DNA of 15,796 bases from an uncultured Bryobacterales bacterium (GCA_946887065.1 CAMPKL010000019.1:1-15796); one strand, 5' to 3'; positions 7,384 to 15,261 are shown, counted from the first letter of the stretch. Numbers and translations: made by a program. The notes: a model not told the origin generated them from the letters alone.

Positions 7384-7456
7384 CCCCCCGGCCCGCTAAT
7401 CTAATAGCTGGTTGCCCCCAGCACTCCTGTTGCAAGGCGGCCCTCACTGAAGATCC
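7384..7456 (+). promoter_or_regulatory. Intergenic region with a candidate -24/-12 (sigma54) element
   Basis: This 73-nt gap precedes the peroxidase. CAGCAC (7419-7424), five bases, then TTGCA (7430-7434) resembles the sigma54 consensus TGGCAC-N5-TTGCA. The 10-bp distance between the key -24 and -12 dinucleotides is exact, but the first G of the invariant -24 GG is A here, so this is a degenerate match. A short GCTGG/CCAGC inverted repeat (7407-7422) partly overlaps it. Transcription would start near 7446, about 11 nt before the ATG. Confidence 0.3.
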
Positions 7457-8515
7457 ATGAAGCGGTTTCTCGTATTTGCCATTCTCGTTTCTACGTTCAG
7501 CGTTCCGGCTTGGACACAAGATTCCCTGCTGGAACAGGCTCGTTCCCGGTTTGAAGTCGTCCCCACCAGCCCCCCGGCGATTCCCGGCAATGCTCTGACG
7601 CCCGAAAAAGTCGAACTAGGCAAGATGCTTTTCTTCGATCCGCGACTGTCGCGGAGTTGGCTGATCAGCTGCAACACCTGTCATAACGTCGCCACCGGAG
7701 GCGTGGATCTGCTTGAAACATCGATCGGCCACGGCTGGGCCAAGGGGCCACGAAACAGTCCGACCGTCTTGAATGCCGTTTTTAACCTGGCGCAATTTTG
7801 GGACGGTCGCGCTAAAGACCTACAAGAACAGGCCAAAGGCCCCGTGCAGGCCGCGGTCGAGATGAACTCAACGCCCGACCGAGCGATCGCGACGCTGACC
7901 ACCATGCCGGGCTACGTCGAGGCCTTCGAGAGAGCGTTTCCCAGCCAGCCGAATCCGGTGACCTTCGACAACATGGCGCTGGCGATCGAAGCCTTCGAAA
8001 GCACGCTGCTGACTCCATGGTCCGACTTTGACCGCTACCTGAGCGGCCAACAGAGTGCATTGGACGATGAAGAACTGCGCGGCCTTGAACTGTTTTTAAA
8101 CAAGGGGTGCGTCAACTGCCACAACGGAGTGAACGTCGGGGGTACGGGTTACTTCTCCTTCGGGGTCGTCGAGCGGCCGGGCGCCGAGATCTTGCCGGCC
8201 AACGACAAGGGCCGCTTCGAAGTCACCAAGACAGCTTCGGACGAGTACAAGTTCAAGTCTCCGTCGTTGCGCAACATCGAGCTGACGCCGCCCTACTTCC
8301 ACTCCGGGAAGGTGTGGGACCTCAAGCAGGCGGTGGCCATCATGGGCGTGTCGCAACTGGGCTCGGAACTGAATGAAGGCGAAGTCGATGCGATCACTTC
8401 ATTCTTGCGAACGCTGACAGGTACCCAACCGAAGGTCGAGTACCCCATCCTGCCGCCGCACACGGAGCAAACTCCCTTGCCGGAGTCCGGTCTGACCGCG
8501 GGCGGCAGCCACTAG
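7457..8515 (+). CDS. Secreted di-heme cytochrome c peroxidase (BCCP/MauG family)
   Basis: Predicted periplasmic enzyme that reduces hydrogen peroxide to water with electrons from small c-type cytochromes or other donors. The 352 residues start with a signal peptide MKRFLVFAILVSTFSVPAWTQ. Two heme c attachment sites are visible: C72-N-T-C75-H76 and C218-V-N-C221-H222, in the two halves typical of the family. Other family segments are ELGKMLFFDPRLS near the first heme, RNSPTVLNAVFN, FWDGRAKDL, and the C-terminal SPSLRNIELTPPYFHSG followed by AVAIMGVSQLG, whose Met is the likely axial ligand of the high-potential heme. Start ATG 7457 gives a perfect export signal. The stop shares a CTAG with the convergent symporter stop. 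A MauG-like oxidase role cannot be excluded. It lies opposite a bacterioferritin gene cluster, which loosely fits oxidative-stress defence. Confidence 0.93.
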   Translation: MKRFLVFAILVSTFSVPAWTQDSLLEQARSRFEVVPTSPPAIPGNALTPEKVELGKMLFFDPRLSRSWLISCNTCHNVATGGVDLLETSIGHGWAKGPRNSPTVLNAVFNLAQFWDGRAKDLQEQAKGPVQAAVEMNSTPDRAIATLTTMPGYVEAFERAFPSQPNPVTFDNMALAIEAFESTLLTPWSDFDRYLSGQQSALDDEELRGLELFLNKGCVNCHNGVNVGGTGYFSFGVVERPGAEILPANDKGRFEVTKTASDEYKFKSPSLRNIELTPPYFHSGKVWDLKQAVAIMGVSQLGSELNEGEVDAITSFLRTLTGTQPKVEYPILPPHTEQTPLPESGLTAGGSH

Positions 8516-10176
8516 GGCAAGTAGAGCAGGCCCTTGGCCAGCGCGATCAGCGCGGCGACAACGACGAAGGACAGCAGCAGGCCGTTGATGTCGACGCGGA
8601 ACCGCCGGTAAAACGCGGTCAGTCCCTCGCCCAGGCGCAAGTCGAAGAGGTGAACGAAGAGCAGGTCGTGACCCTCTTCCTCGACAGGCTGCTCTTTGCC
8701 GCTGTTTTCGTCAAAGCGCGTCCGCCGATTCAGGCGCGCGTAGAATGGTTCGGTTCGCGTAGCCGGCTCACGGGGCGTGGCCCAACTAACGGCGACTAAC
8801 GCGGCGAATCCCGCAGCCAGCGCGACGCCGAAATTCAGCGCTTCCCATTGAAGCAAAACGCCGAAGTCGCTCCAAGTCAGCCAGAAAAAGATTGAGGTCG
8901 AAACCAGCAGGCTCGCCAGCGCCCCCCAGCGATTCGCTCGTTTCCAACTGATGGCGCCGAACAGGCTAATGCCCATGAAGGCAGCAATCGTCTCGGTGAA
9001 CAGAAACGCTTGCAGCACACTGTCGACATACAAGCCGAAGACGACGCCCAAGGTCGTCATCGTTACGCCGGCGAACCGGCCGACGTAGAGGTAATGCCGG
9101 TCGCTCTTGTCGCCGGCGATGTATCGGCGATAAAAATTCTGCGTAAATAAGGCGCCGCCGTCCACGGTGAATGCCGATCCGGTGGACATATTGGCGGCCA
9201 GGACGCTGGCAATCATCAGACCGACCGAGCCAGGGAACAAGAGTTCCCTCGTGGCGTAGCCGAAGGCATCCTCTGGGTCGGCCAGCGTTCCGCCGCTCTG
9301 CATCAACATCGCGGCGACGATCATGCCCGTCAGCGCCCAGCCGATCGTGCAGAAGCGCTTCACGAAGTTCCCCGCCGCCATGCCCATGCGGCACGAATAT
9401 TCATCGCGCCCCGTGCCCACGCTGGCCAGAATATGCGGCTGCGCCACGATCCCGATCAAACCGTTAATCGTAAGCATGAAGATCGTGAAAACGCCGACAT
9501 CTCCTGGCGTCACCATAGACAGCATCTCGGGCGATAGCGACTCCCGAATGCCGGTGAATCCGCCGACGCGCTGCAGGCCCAAGGGGATCAGGAGAAACGA
9601 GAGAGCGATGATGAAGAAGCTTTGGACGAAGTCCGTGTAGGCGGCCGACATCAGCCCGCCCGCGAACGAGTAGACCAGGAACGTGACGGTCATCGCCAGC
9701 ACGACCGTGTTCGGCGTGATTCCTCCGCCCGCCGCCACGGCCACCAACTTCCCCGCGCCCTTCAACATGGCGCCCATGTTGAAAACGAAATACGACAGCG
9801 CGAAGATCGTGTACACCGCGCCCATCCAAGAGCCGTAGCGGTCTTCGTAGACCTCTCCAGTGGTTGTTCGCTGAAACCTGCGAAACAGGGGGGCCAGGAG
9901 CCAGTAGAAGGGCGTGATGAACAGGTTCTTCCACTGGTACCAGATGCCTGCGTAGCCGGACTGGTACACCTTGCCGGCCAGCGACACGGGCATCTCGGCG
10001 TGTGTGCCGACTCCGAAGGCTTGCCCGATGACCAGCCAAACGCTAAAACCGCGATGGCCGATAAAGTAGTCGGCCGTGCCCTTCACTTTTCGCGCGGCCC
10101 ACAAACCGACAGCGATGATCATCGCGAAGTAAACGATGATAACGGCCCAGTCGAGGCTGTGCAGCGCTAAGCCCAT
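8512..10176 (-). CDS. Sodium:solute symporter (SSF family)
   Basis: Predicted Na+-coupled transporter in the cytoplasmic membrane with the LeuT-type fold. The 554 residues are strongly hydrophobic, with about 13 helices. Family marks are the N-terminal LDWAVIIVYFAMIIAVGLWAARK, the TADYFIGHRGF loop, AYTDFVQSFFII in the middle (the SSF D-x-x-Q signature), and SVLAANMSTGSAFTVDGGALF, which holds the Ser/Thr residues expected at the Na2 site. Between about 455 and 510 there is a charged cytosolic insertion (REPATRTEPFYARLNRRTRF, then an acidic run) before a last helix at 530-552, giving a slightly long C-terminus. Start ATG 10176 has GGGGTG upstream. It follows bacterioferritin by 47 nt on the same strand without an obvious terminator, so co-transcription is possible. 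The substrate cannot be deduced; sugars, amino acids, carboxylates and others all occur in this family. Confidence 0.92.
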   Translation of the reverse strand: MGLALHSLDWAVIIVYFAMIIAVGLWAARKVKGTADYFIGHRGFSVWLVIGQAFGVGTHAEMPVSLAGKVYQSGYAGIWYQWKNLFITPFYWLLAPLFRRFQRTTTGEVYEDRYGSWMGAVYTIFALSYFVFNMGAMLKGAGKLVAVAAGGGITPNTVVLAMTVTFLVYSFAGGLMSAAYTDFVQSFFIIALSFLLIPLGLQRVGGFTGIRESLSPEMLSMVTPGDVGVFTIFMLTINGLIGIVAQPHILASVGTGRDEYSCRMGMAAGNFVKRFCTIGWALTGMIVAAMLMQSGGTLADPEDAFGYATRELLFPGSVGLMIASVLAANMSTGSAFTVDGGALFTQNFYRRYIAGDKSDRHYLYVGRFAGVTMTTLGVVFGLYVDSVLQAFLFTETIAAFMGISLFGAISWKRANRWGALASLLVSTSIFFWLTWSDFGVLLQWEALNFGVALAAGFAALVAVSWATPREPATRTEPFYARLNRRTRFDENSGKEQPVEEEGHDLLFVHLFDLRLGEGLTAFYRRFRVDINGLLLSFVVVAALIALAKGLLYLP

Positions 10177-10223
10177 GGATCACCCCAGGGGCCGGTGTGG
10201 CGGGCGCTCACTCATGCGCTTCG

Positions 10224-10700
10224 CTACTCGCCCGGTTCAAGATGCTGGGCAAGATAGAGGCCGATGCCGATGTCGGCAATCGACTGGAGTTGAGTTTCCA
10301 GCCAATCCACGTGGTCCTCTTCGTCTTTGAGGATCATGTCGAACAGCTCGCGAGATCCGTTGTCGCCGGCCTCGCGGGCATCGGATATGCACTTGTTGAG
10401 ATGCTGGACCGCATCGTACTCCAGCTGGAGATCGTTCTCCAGCTGAGCTTTCACGTCCTGGCCGATATTCAGCGGCTTCAGTTCACCCATTGAAGGGACG
10501 CCGTCCAGAAACAGAATCCGCTCGATGAGCGTTTCGGCGTGCTTCATTTCGTCGATGGACTGACGCCTTACATAGCTGCTGAGCTTCTTGTATCCCCAGT
10601 TCTCTTCCATCTCCGCATGAATGAAATACTGGTGGATCGCCGTGAACTCGTCAATCAGCGTTTCGTTGAGGCGGGCGATGACTTTGTCGTTGCCTTTCAT
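10224..10700 (-). CDS. bfr: Bacterioferritin
   Basis: 24-subunit heme-containing iron store that oxidises Fe(II) and keeps it as a mineral core in the cytoplasm. The 158 residues match the E. coli protein numbering. The di-iron ferroxidase ligands E18, E51, H54, E94, E127 and H130 are all present, and M52, the heme ligand between subunits, is present too. This makes it a true heme-type, catalytically competent bacterioferritin rather than a Dps or a mini-ferritin. MKGNDKVIARLNETL is a standard N-terminus, so ATG 10700 is chosen. There is no Shine-Dalgarno, and a candidate -10 box ends just 10 nt before the ATG, so the message from that promoter would be nearly leaderless. The gene lies 31 nt after the NtrC-family regulator stop, so read-through transcription is also possible. 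No bacterioferritin-associated ferredoxin gene is visible. Confidence 0.97.
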   Translation of the reverse strand: MKGNDKVIARLNETLIDEFTAIHQYFIHAEMEENWGYKKLSSYVRRQSIDEMKHAETLIERILFLDGVPSMGELKPLNIGQDVKAQLENDLQLEYDAVQHLNKCISDAREAGDNGSRELFDMILKDEEDHVDWLETQLQSIADIGIGLYLAQHLEPGE

Positions 10701-10710
10701 GGTGTTGACT

Positions 10711-10739
10711 ATTGTAGTCCGAACCCGGGAATTAGTCTT
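10711..10739 (-). promoter_or_regulatory. Candidate bfr promoter with overlapping palindrome
   Basis: On the minus strand AAGACT (10739 to 10734), a 17-nt spacer and TACAAT (10716 to 10711) form a promoter with a weak -35 and a good -10. A perfect inverted repeat GACTA-caa-TAGTC (10719 to 10707) sits on the -10, and a further GACTA half-site occurs at 10737 to 10733, exactly 18 bp upstream of the first arm. This arrangement would suit a repressor. It does not look like a Fur or Irr box. Confidence 0.4.
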
Positions 10740-12108
10740 TGGCGTCCGAGGCGGAGATGCCCAGAGATTTCATTTTGCGGTAGAGATGGCTGCGCTCGAG
10801 CCCTAGGGCTTCCGCCGTGCGGGTCATGTTGCCGCCCTCGGCCTCAAGGACCTCCAGCACATAGCGCCGTTCGGAGGCTGCCCGGAATTCCGCGAGCGGC
10901 CGGAACTCACCGGCCGGCGTACGCGGCGCCGACCTGCGCGAGTCCCCCGGCAGCGGCAAGTCAGCCGTATCCACGCGCTCGGGTCCATGCATGATGACAA
11001 TGCGCTCCATCAGATTGCGGAGTTCGCGGACATTGCCCGGCCAGGCGTAGCCCATCAGCGCCTCGATGGCATCGACCGATAGATGCTTGGGTTTCCGTCC
11101 GTAGGCGCGGCAGAAATGGTTCAGAAAGTATTCCGCGAGTTGCGGAATATCCTCGGCTCTGGACCGCAGCGGCGGAACGAAGAACGGGATCACATTGAGA
11201 CGGTAGAACAGATCCTCGCGAAAATTTCCGCTCGAGATTTCCTCTTCGAGGTTCTTATTCGTGGCCGCGATCACGCGCACGTCCACCTCGACGCGACGGC
11301 CCGATCCGACAGGCTCGAACCGCTGGCTTTCCAGCGCGCGCAGCACCTTGGCCTGTGTGTTGAGGCTCATGTCGCCGACTTCGTCAAGGAACAACGTGCC
11401 GCGGTCCGCCTGCTGGAACTTGCCGGTCTTGTCTTCCACCGCGCCGGTGAACGATCCCTTCACGTGACCGAATAGTTCGCTCTCGATCAACTCCTCGGGA
11501 ATGGCGGCGCAATTGACTTCCACGAACGGTTCATCCGCCCGCAGACTTCGCGCGTGCAAGGCGTGCGCGACCAGTTCTTTGCCCACGCCGCTTTCGCCGA
11601 ATATGAGAACACGGCCGCTTGTCGGAGCCATCAACTCCAACTGCCCCCGCAAGGCCTTCATCGGAACGCTCTCGCCGATAATGCTGTAGCCGATGCCCTC
11701 GGACCGAAGATCTTCGTTCTGACGAGCCAACCGGCGATGGGCCAACGCGTTCTTTACCGTCAAAACCACCTTTGCCAACGAAAGCGGTTTTTCCAAGAAG
11801 TCGAAAGCTCCGAGCTTAGTCGCCCGCACAGCCGTCTCGATCTTGCCGTGGCCCGAGATCACCACCACCGCGGGGCGCTGCGTCGCCTCGATCCGCTCAA
11901 TGCGCTCCAGCGTTTCGAGCCCGTCGATTCCAGGCAGCCAAATATCCAACAGCACGCATTGAAACGCCATTCGCTGCAGGATCTCCAGACAGGCCTCGCC
12001 CGAATCCACCGCCTCGGCGAAGTAACCCTCATCGGCGAGGATTTCCGCCAGCGAGCTGCGTATGCCAGGTTCGTCGTCGACGATCAGAATGCGTTCGCCG
12101 GGTTTCAC
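10732..12108 (-). CDS. NtrC/NtrX-family sigma54-dependent response regulator
   Basis: Predicted enhancer-binding response regulator, the partner of the sensor kinase encoded just upstream. The 458 residues hold a receiver domain (1-120) with acidic pocket D11/D12, phospho-acceptor D55 (LLDIWLPG), S85 and K107. Next is an AAA+ domain (about 142-375) with Walker A GESGVGKE (171-178), the sigma54-contact loop GSFTGA (218-223, a variant of GAFTGA), and Walker B GTLFLDE (237-243). A Fis-type helix-turn-helix follows at about 425-452 (NMTRTAEALGLERSHLYRKM). Start GTG 12108 overlaps the sensor stop by 4 nt (GTGA), indicating coupled translation, and KPGERILIVDDE is a normal receiver start. The pairing with an NtrY-like kinase points to NtrX, but the genes controlled are unknown. 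The GSFTGA variant still keeps the key F and T residues. Confidence 0.93.
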   Translation of the reverse strand: MKPGERILIVDDEPGIRSSLAEILADEGYFAEAVDSGEACLEILQRMAFQCVLLDIWLPGIDGLETLERIERIEATQRPAVVVISGHGKIETAVRATKLGAFDFLEKPLSLAKVVLTVKNALAHRRLARQNEDLRSEGIGYSIIGESVPMKALRGQLELMAPTSGRVLIFGESGVGKELVAHALHARSLRADEPFVEVNCAAIPEELIESELFGHVKGSFTGAVEDKTGKFQQADRGTLFLDEVGDMSLNTQAKVLRALESQRFEPVGSGRRVEVDVRVIAATNKNLEEEISSGNFREDLFYRLNVIPFFVPPLRSRAEDIPQLAEYFLNHFCRAYGRKPKHLSVDAIEALMGYAWPGNVRELRNLMERIVIMHGPERVDTADLPLPGDSRRSAPRTPAGEFRPLAEFRAASERRYVLEVLEAEGGNMTRTAEALGLERSHLYRKMKSLGISASDAKD

Positions 12109-14282
12109 GCCTGTCTTGTCCCCATCAGCGCCGGGACCTCAGCTGCCGGCAATTCGACGATGAACCGCGTACCCGTCGGCCGGTTGTCCTCAACTCGAAT
12201 TGTGCCCCCGTGCTCGCCGACGATTCTGCTCACGATGGCCAGGCCCAGTCCCGTACCCCGCTCCTTGGTTGAGAAGTAGGGTAGGAACAAGCGCTCCTTA
12301 TCCTGCGGAGATATGCCGGGGCCAGAATCCGAGACCGTCAGCACGACCGTGTCGGGCGTCTCGGCCGCGGCTGTTCTCACGACGATCTCCTTCACCAAGG
12401 CCCCTTCGAGCGCCTCCGCGGCGTTATCGACGAGGTTCACGGTCAGTCTCTTGATGTGCTCACGATCGATCATGACCGGGGGTAGGGATGCGGCAGGATC
12501 GACTTTGAGACGAATATCGTCAATGCGGCCCTCGAAGACGGCAATCGCTTCCCTTACCGCCTCGTTTAAGTCTCCTTTCTCCAGCTGCGCTTTCGGGAAC
12601 TGCGCCAGCTGCGCAAATTCGTCCACCAATCGCCGCAGCGTTTCGACCTCTCCCATGATCGTCTGCGTGGAACGCCCAAAGCTCTCGCGCAGCTCGCGGC
12701 GGGCGTCGGGGTCCTCCGTCTCGGCCATCTTGTTGAGCAGTTTCTGCATCCGTTCGGCGGACAGCGCGATCGGAGTCAGCGGATTCTTGATTTCATGAGC
12801 AACTCTTCGGGCTACTTCTGTCCAGGCGGCCTCTTTCTGCGCGCGCAACAGATCGGTCGTATCTTCGACTACGATCACGTATCCGGCCGGATCCCGAACC
12901 GTCGCTTCGTTGGCGTCAAGCGAGGTCACGGTCACGGCCAGGTGCTGGATATGGCCCCGGCTTTGCAGCTCGAAATTCCGAGAGCACAGTCCCGTCCGCC
13001 GCGCACGCTGCAGCATGTAATGCACCTCGTCGCGGTCCTCAGGCCCAAATAAGTCGTCCACGCGCCGCGGCGCTCGCCCATCTGGGAGGCGGAAGATCTG
13101 GCGGACCGCAGGATTCGCCTTGAAAATCTCGCCAAACTCATTGTCTGACAGCACAGCGGGAGTCACGCTCTCCAGAATCGCGTTGATTAGCCGCCTCCTC
13201 GAATCGATTTCGGCGTTGGCCTTCTCCAGTTCCTGGTTACTTTGCTGAAGTTCGGTCGTCTGCTCCTCCAGCCTCTGCGTCATGCGGTTGAACGAGGCGA
13301 TCAGTCCGCCCAACTCGTCCATCGCGGGCACTTGCACGCGATGTTCTAAATGGCCGCTGGAGACCTCCGTCGTGGCGTCAATCAATGCCTCAATCGGGGT
13401 GCTGATCTGCCTCGACAAATAGAGCGCGAGCCAAACCGAAACGAACAGCACAAAGATCGTAATCAGCCCCAGCAGCCCCAGATAGAAGTATTTGATGTTC
13501 GTCCGCTCGGCCTCAATCGTCCGATACTCGTCAAATCGTTCCATCATCGCCGCTCGCCGGGACTGGATCTCATCGGGAATACGCCAGGCGACGACGACGC
13601 GGCCCAATTCTTCCGCGCCCGAGTGGACCGGCGCCGCGCCCCACACGAAGTCGCTTGTGATCCCCGAGTCGGTGGAACCCGCATCTGCCGGCGGCCGCCA
13701 CTCCACGGTACCCTCGATCAACTCTCCCGAGCGGACTTCCCATGATGCCCGCTTCGCGCCTAGCGGCAAGAAGCCGACGTACTGCGCGTCGAACCTCCTC
13801 AGAATTTCCGACAACTCATCGAGGGCGCCCGCCGGCGCCTGGGCCTGGAATGGGGCTGAGGCCAACGGCAGCGATGCGACCCGCAGAGCGTCGGCCGTCA
13901 ACTTATCCCGCATGATGCGGTTCAGTTCTACTATCATCGCCTCCGAGTCGGAGAGGATCTGCGGCGTTTGCGTGAACAGCCATTTGTCGAAGGTCCGGCT
14001 CATGATGGTGAAAGAAAAAACAACCATCCCCACGACCGGTACAATCGACAGCACCAATGCCCCGCCCACGAGTTTCGTCTTGATCTTTGAGCCCAGCCGC
14101 CCCTGGCGCCGTTCGATGTAAAGCTTTAGCAGACTACGGAAAAGAAGGAACCCCAGCGCCAAGACGCCGAGCGCGACCAGCGTCAGCATCCCCCACAGCA
14201 CAAAGCCGATGACGGCATTGTCGGGGCGGAAGTCCCCGAAACTCAGCGAAGTGTGCCAGAAAGACAGCCCTACCAGCGCCAC
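12105..14282 (-). CDS. NtrY-like membrane sensor histidine kinase
   Basis: Membrane histidine kinase, probable partner of the NtrX-like regulator. Coordinates use the first conventional start (GTG 14282, 725 residues). In that numbering there are membrane helices at about 23-48, 73-95 and 273-298, and a periplasmic segment between the last two. HAMP (about 299-350), a short coiled coil (EEQTTELQQSNQELEKANAE) and a PAS domain (about 365-480) follow. Then come HisKA with phospho-acceptor H496 in AHEIKNPLTP, and HATPase with NLVDNAAEAL, DSGPGIS and GTGLGLAIV. The segment GSKIKTKLVGGALVLSIVP resembles NtrY. The frame stays open upstream of the GTG without any ATG, GTG or TTG, and encodes the missing half of a first membrane helix. 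A CTG at 14333, 8 nt after GAGG, may be the real start (742 residues). The promoter at 14355-14382 fits either start. Confidence 0.92.
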   Translation of the reverse strand: MALVGLSFWHTSLSFGDFRPDNAVIGFVLWGMLTLVALGVLALGFLLFRSLLKLYIERRQGRLGSKIKTKLVGGALVLSIVPVVGMVVFSFTIMSRTFDKWLFTQTPQILSDSEAMIVELNRIMRDKLTADALRVASLPLASAPFQAQAPAGALDELSEILRRFDAQYVGFLPLGAKRASWEVRSGELIEGTVEWRPPADAGSTDSGITSDFVWGAAPVHSGAEELGRVVVAWRIPDEIQSRRAAMMERFDEYRTIEAERTNIKYFYLGLLGLITIFVLFVSVWLALYLSRQISTPIEALIDATTEVSSGHLEHRVQVPAMDELGGLIASFNRMTQRLEEQTTELQQSNQELEKANAEIDSRRRLINAILESVTPAVLSDNEFGEIFKANPAVRQIFRLPDGRAPRRVDDLFGPEDRDEVHYMLQRARRTGLCSRNFELQSRGHIQHLAVTVTSLDANEATVRDPAGYVIVVEDTTDLLRAQKEAAWTEVARRVAHEIKNPLTPIALSAERMQKLLNKMAETEDPDARRELRESFGRSTQTIMGEVETLRRLVDEFAQLAQFPKAQLEKGDLNEAVREAIAVFEGRIDDIRLKVDPAASLPPVMIDREHIKRLTVNLVDNAAEALEGALVKEIVVRTAAAETPDTVVLTVSDSGPGISPQDKERLFLPYFSTKERGTGLGLAIVSRIVGEHGGTIRVEDNRPTGTRFIVELPAAEVPALMGTRQA

Positions 14283-14354
14283 GAACAGGACGCTGAGCAG
14301 AGCCAGATAAAGCCGCTGACTTCTCTTGGGCAGAACTTTCGCCTCGATCCTCGA

Positions 14355-14382
14355 ATTATACGGGGACCAGCCGAAATGTTTA
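14355..14382 (-). promoter_or_regulatory. Strong candidate sigma70 promoter of the sensor/regulator operon
   Basis: On the minus strand TAAACA (14382 to 14377), a 16-nt spacer and a perfect TATAAT (14360 to 14355) form the best vegetative promoter in the window. The start site would be near 14348. The leader would then be about 15 nt to the CTG at 14333, with GAGG in between, or about 65 nt to the GTG at 14282, which has no ribosome binding site. The box lies just downstream of the stop of the preceding gene, so the kinase operon is probably transcribed separately from it. Confidence 0.62.
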
Positions 14383-14401
14383 GGGCCAATGAATCAGACG
14401 T

Positions 14402-15235
14402 TTACAGCGGGAAGCGTCGGCCGGTGTTGTTTTGGCGGTTGCGATTCGGGTCCGGACCGTTGCCGGCATCGCGCATCCTGCCGGCCCCGAGGGGATTATC
14501 AAACTCCAGATCTTCGTCTTTGAAGAGCAAGCCCCGGTCGAGCACCATGTCCAGTTGAGTGCCCTTTTCTAAGATCGCTTCGGGTCCTCGCGAGGCCAAA
14601 ACGCCGATCAGCCCGGCCGCTGCGCCCGCGGCGCTGCCGAGCCCCAAGCCCATGCCGGCGTTGCTGCCTGCCGCGCCGGCGATCACTCCGATCGATGCCC
14701 CGGTGGCCGTGGACTCCCCGATGGTGCGGGCGTCGCCGCCCTTATTGCCCTCGCTGGTGATCTTGCCCTCTTCCTTGTCGAAACCCTCGGGCGAACGTCC
14801 GTCCAGGGCGCCTACGCGTCCTGTCAAGTCTCGAATAATCCCGTTAGGCAGGATGATTTGCTCGAAGCGTACGTACAACTCGCCTTTGCCTTTTACCCGG
14901 CCGGGCCGCTTTACGCTCGTAACCCGCCCCGAGACGTAGGTCCCCGGAGGGATCACGATCTTGCCGTTTACTACCACCGGATAAACCGACTCGAGGTACA
15001 CCAAGTCGTCCGGACTGGCGTGCTTGGTGCTGATGCTGTTCAGCAACATGAGCGGCACCCTCGTGCCGATGGGGATAATCGTCTCGCCTTCGACCGGATC
15101 GGCAGGGCGCTCCGTTAGCCTTGCCGGCTCCGTTTCCTTGGCGGGCGGCGGCGTAATCTGCACTACCTTCGACTCCTGCGCGTGGAGGATTGCTCCCGTC
15201 AATGACAAAACGGCCATGGATATCAGTAGGCGCAT
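14402..15235 (-). CDS. Secreted protein with TrbI/VirB10-like domain and glycine zipper
   Basis: Not assigned to a known gene. The 277 residues begin with a signal peptide (1-20, ending ILHAQ), so the protein is periplasmic or outer-membrane-associated. A proline-rich linker (27-50) leads to a domain from about 53 to 145. Its features, IPIGTRVPLMLLNSIST, then GKIVIPPGTYVSGRV, ELYVRFEQIILPNG and LTGRVGALDG, follow by eye the order of the TrbI/VirB10 C-terminal domain. A glycine/alanine-rich stretch (about 178-218, repeated GxxxG/GxxxA) could be a membrane or oligomerising zipper. Next comes ILEKGTQLDMVLDRGLLF, and the tail is rich in N, R and G. Start ATG 15235 has a perfect AAGGAG 5 nt upstream. 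No type IV secretion genes are adjacent, so a stand-alone envelope or scaffold role is more likely than conjugation. Coding status is secure; the family call is tentative. Confidence 0.8.
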   Translation of the reverse strand: MRLLISMAVLSLTGAILHAQESKVVQITPPPAKETEPARLTERPADPVEGETIIPIGTRVPLMLLNSISTKHASPDDLVYLESVYPVVVNGKIVIPPGTYVSGRVTSVKRPGRVKGKGELYVRFEQIILPNGIIRDLTGRVGALDGRSPEGFDKEEGKITSEGNKGGDARTIGESTATGASIGVIAGAAGSNAGMGLGLGSAAGAAAGLIGVLASRGPEAILEKGTQLDMVLDRGLLFKDEDLEFDNPLGAGRMRDAGNGPDPNRNRQNNTGRRFPL

Positions 15236-15261
15236 GGAGACTCCTTGACGATTCTAGCCCC

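Noticed and set aside
7407..7422. GCTGG/CCAGC hairpin after the transpeptidase as a terminator
   Set aside because: Stem of only five pairs and no following T-run.
11554..12279. Plus-strand 241-codon frame spanning the regulator and kinase junction
   Set aside because: Antisense to two well-defined genes; high-GC coding sequence often opens such frames.
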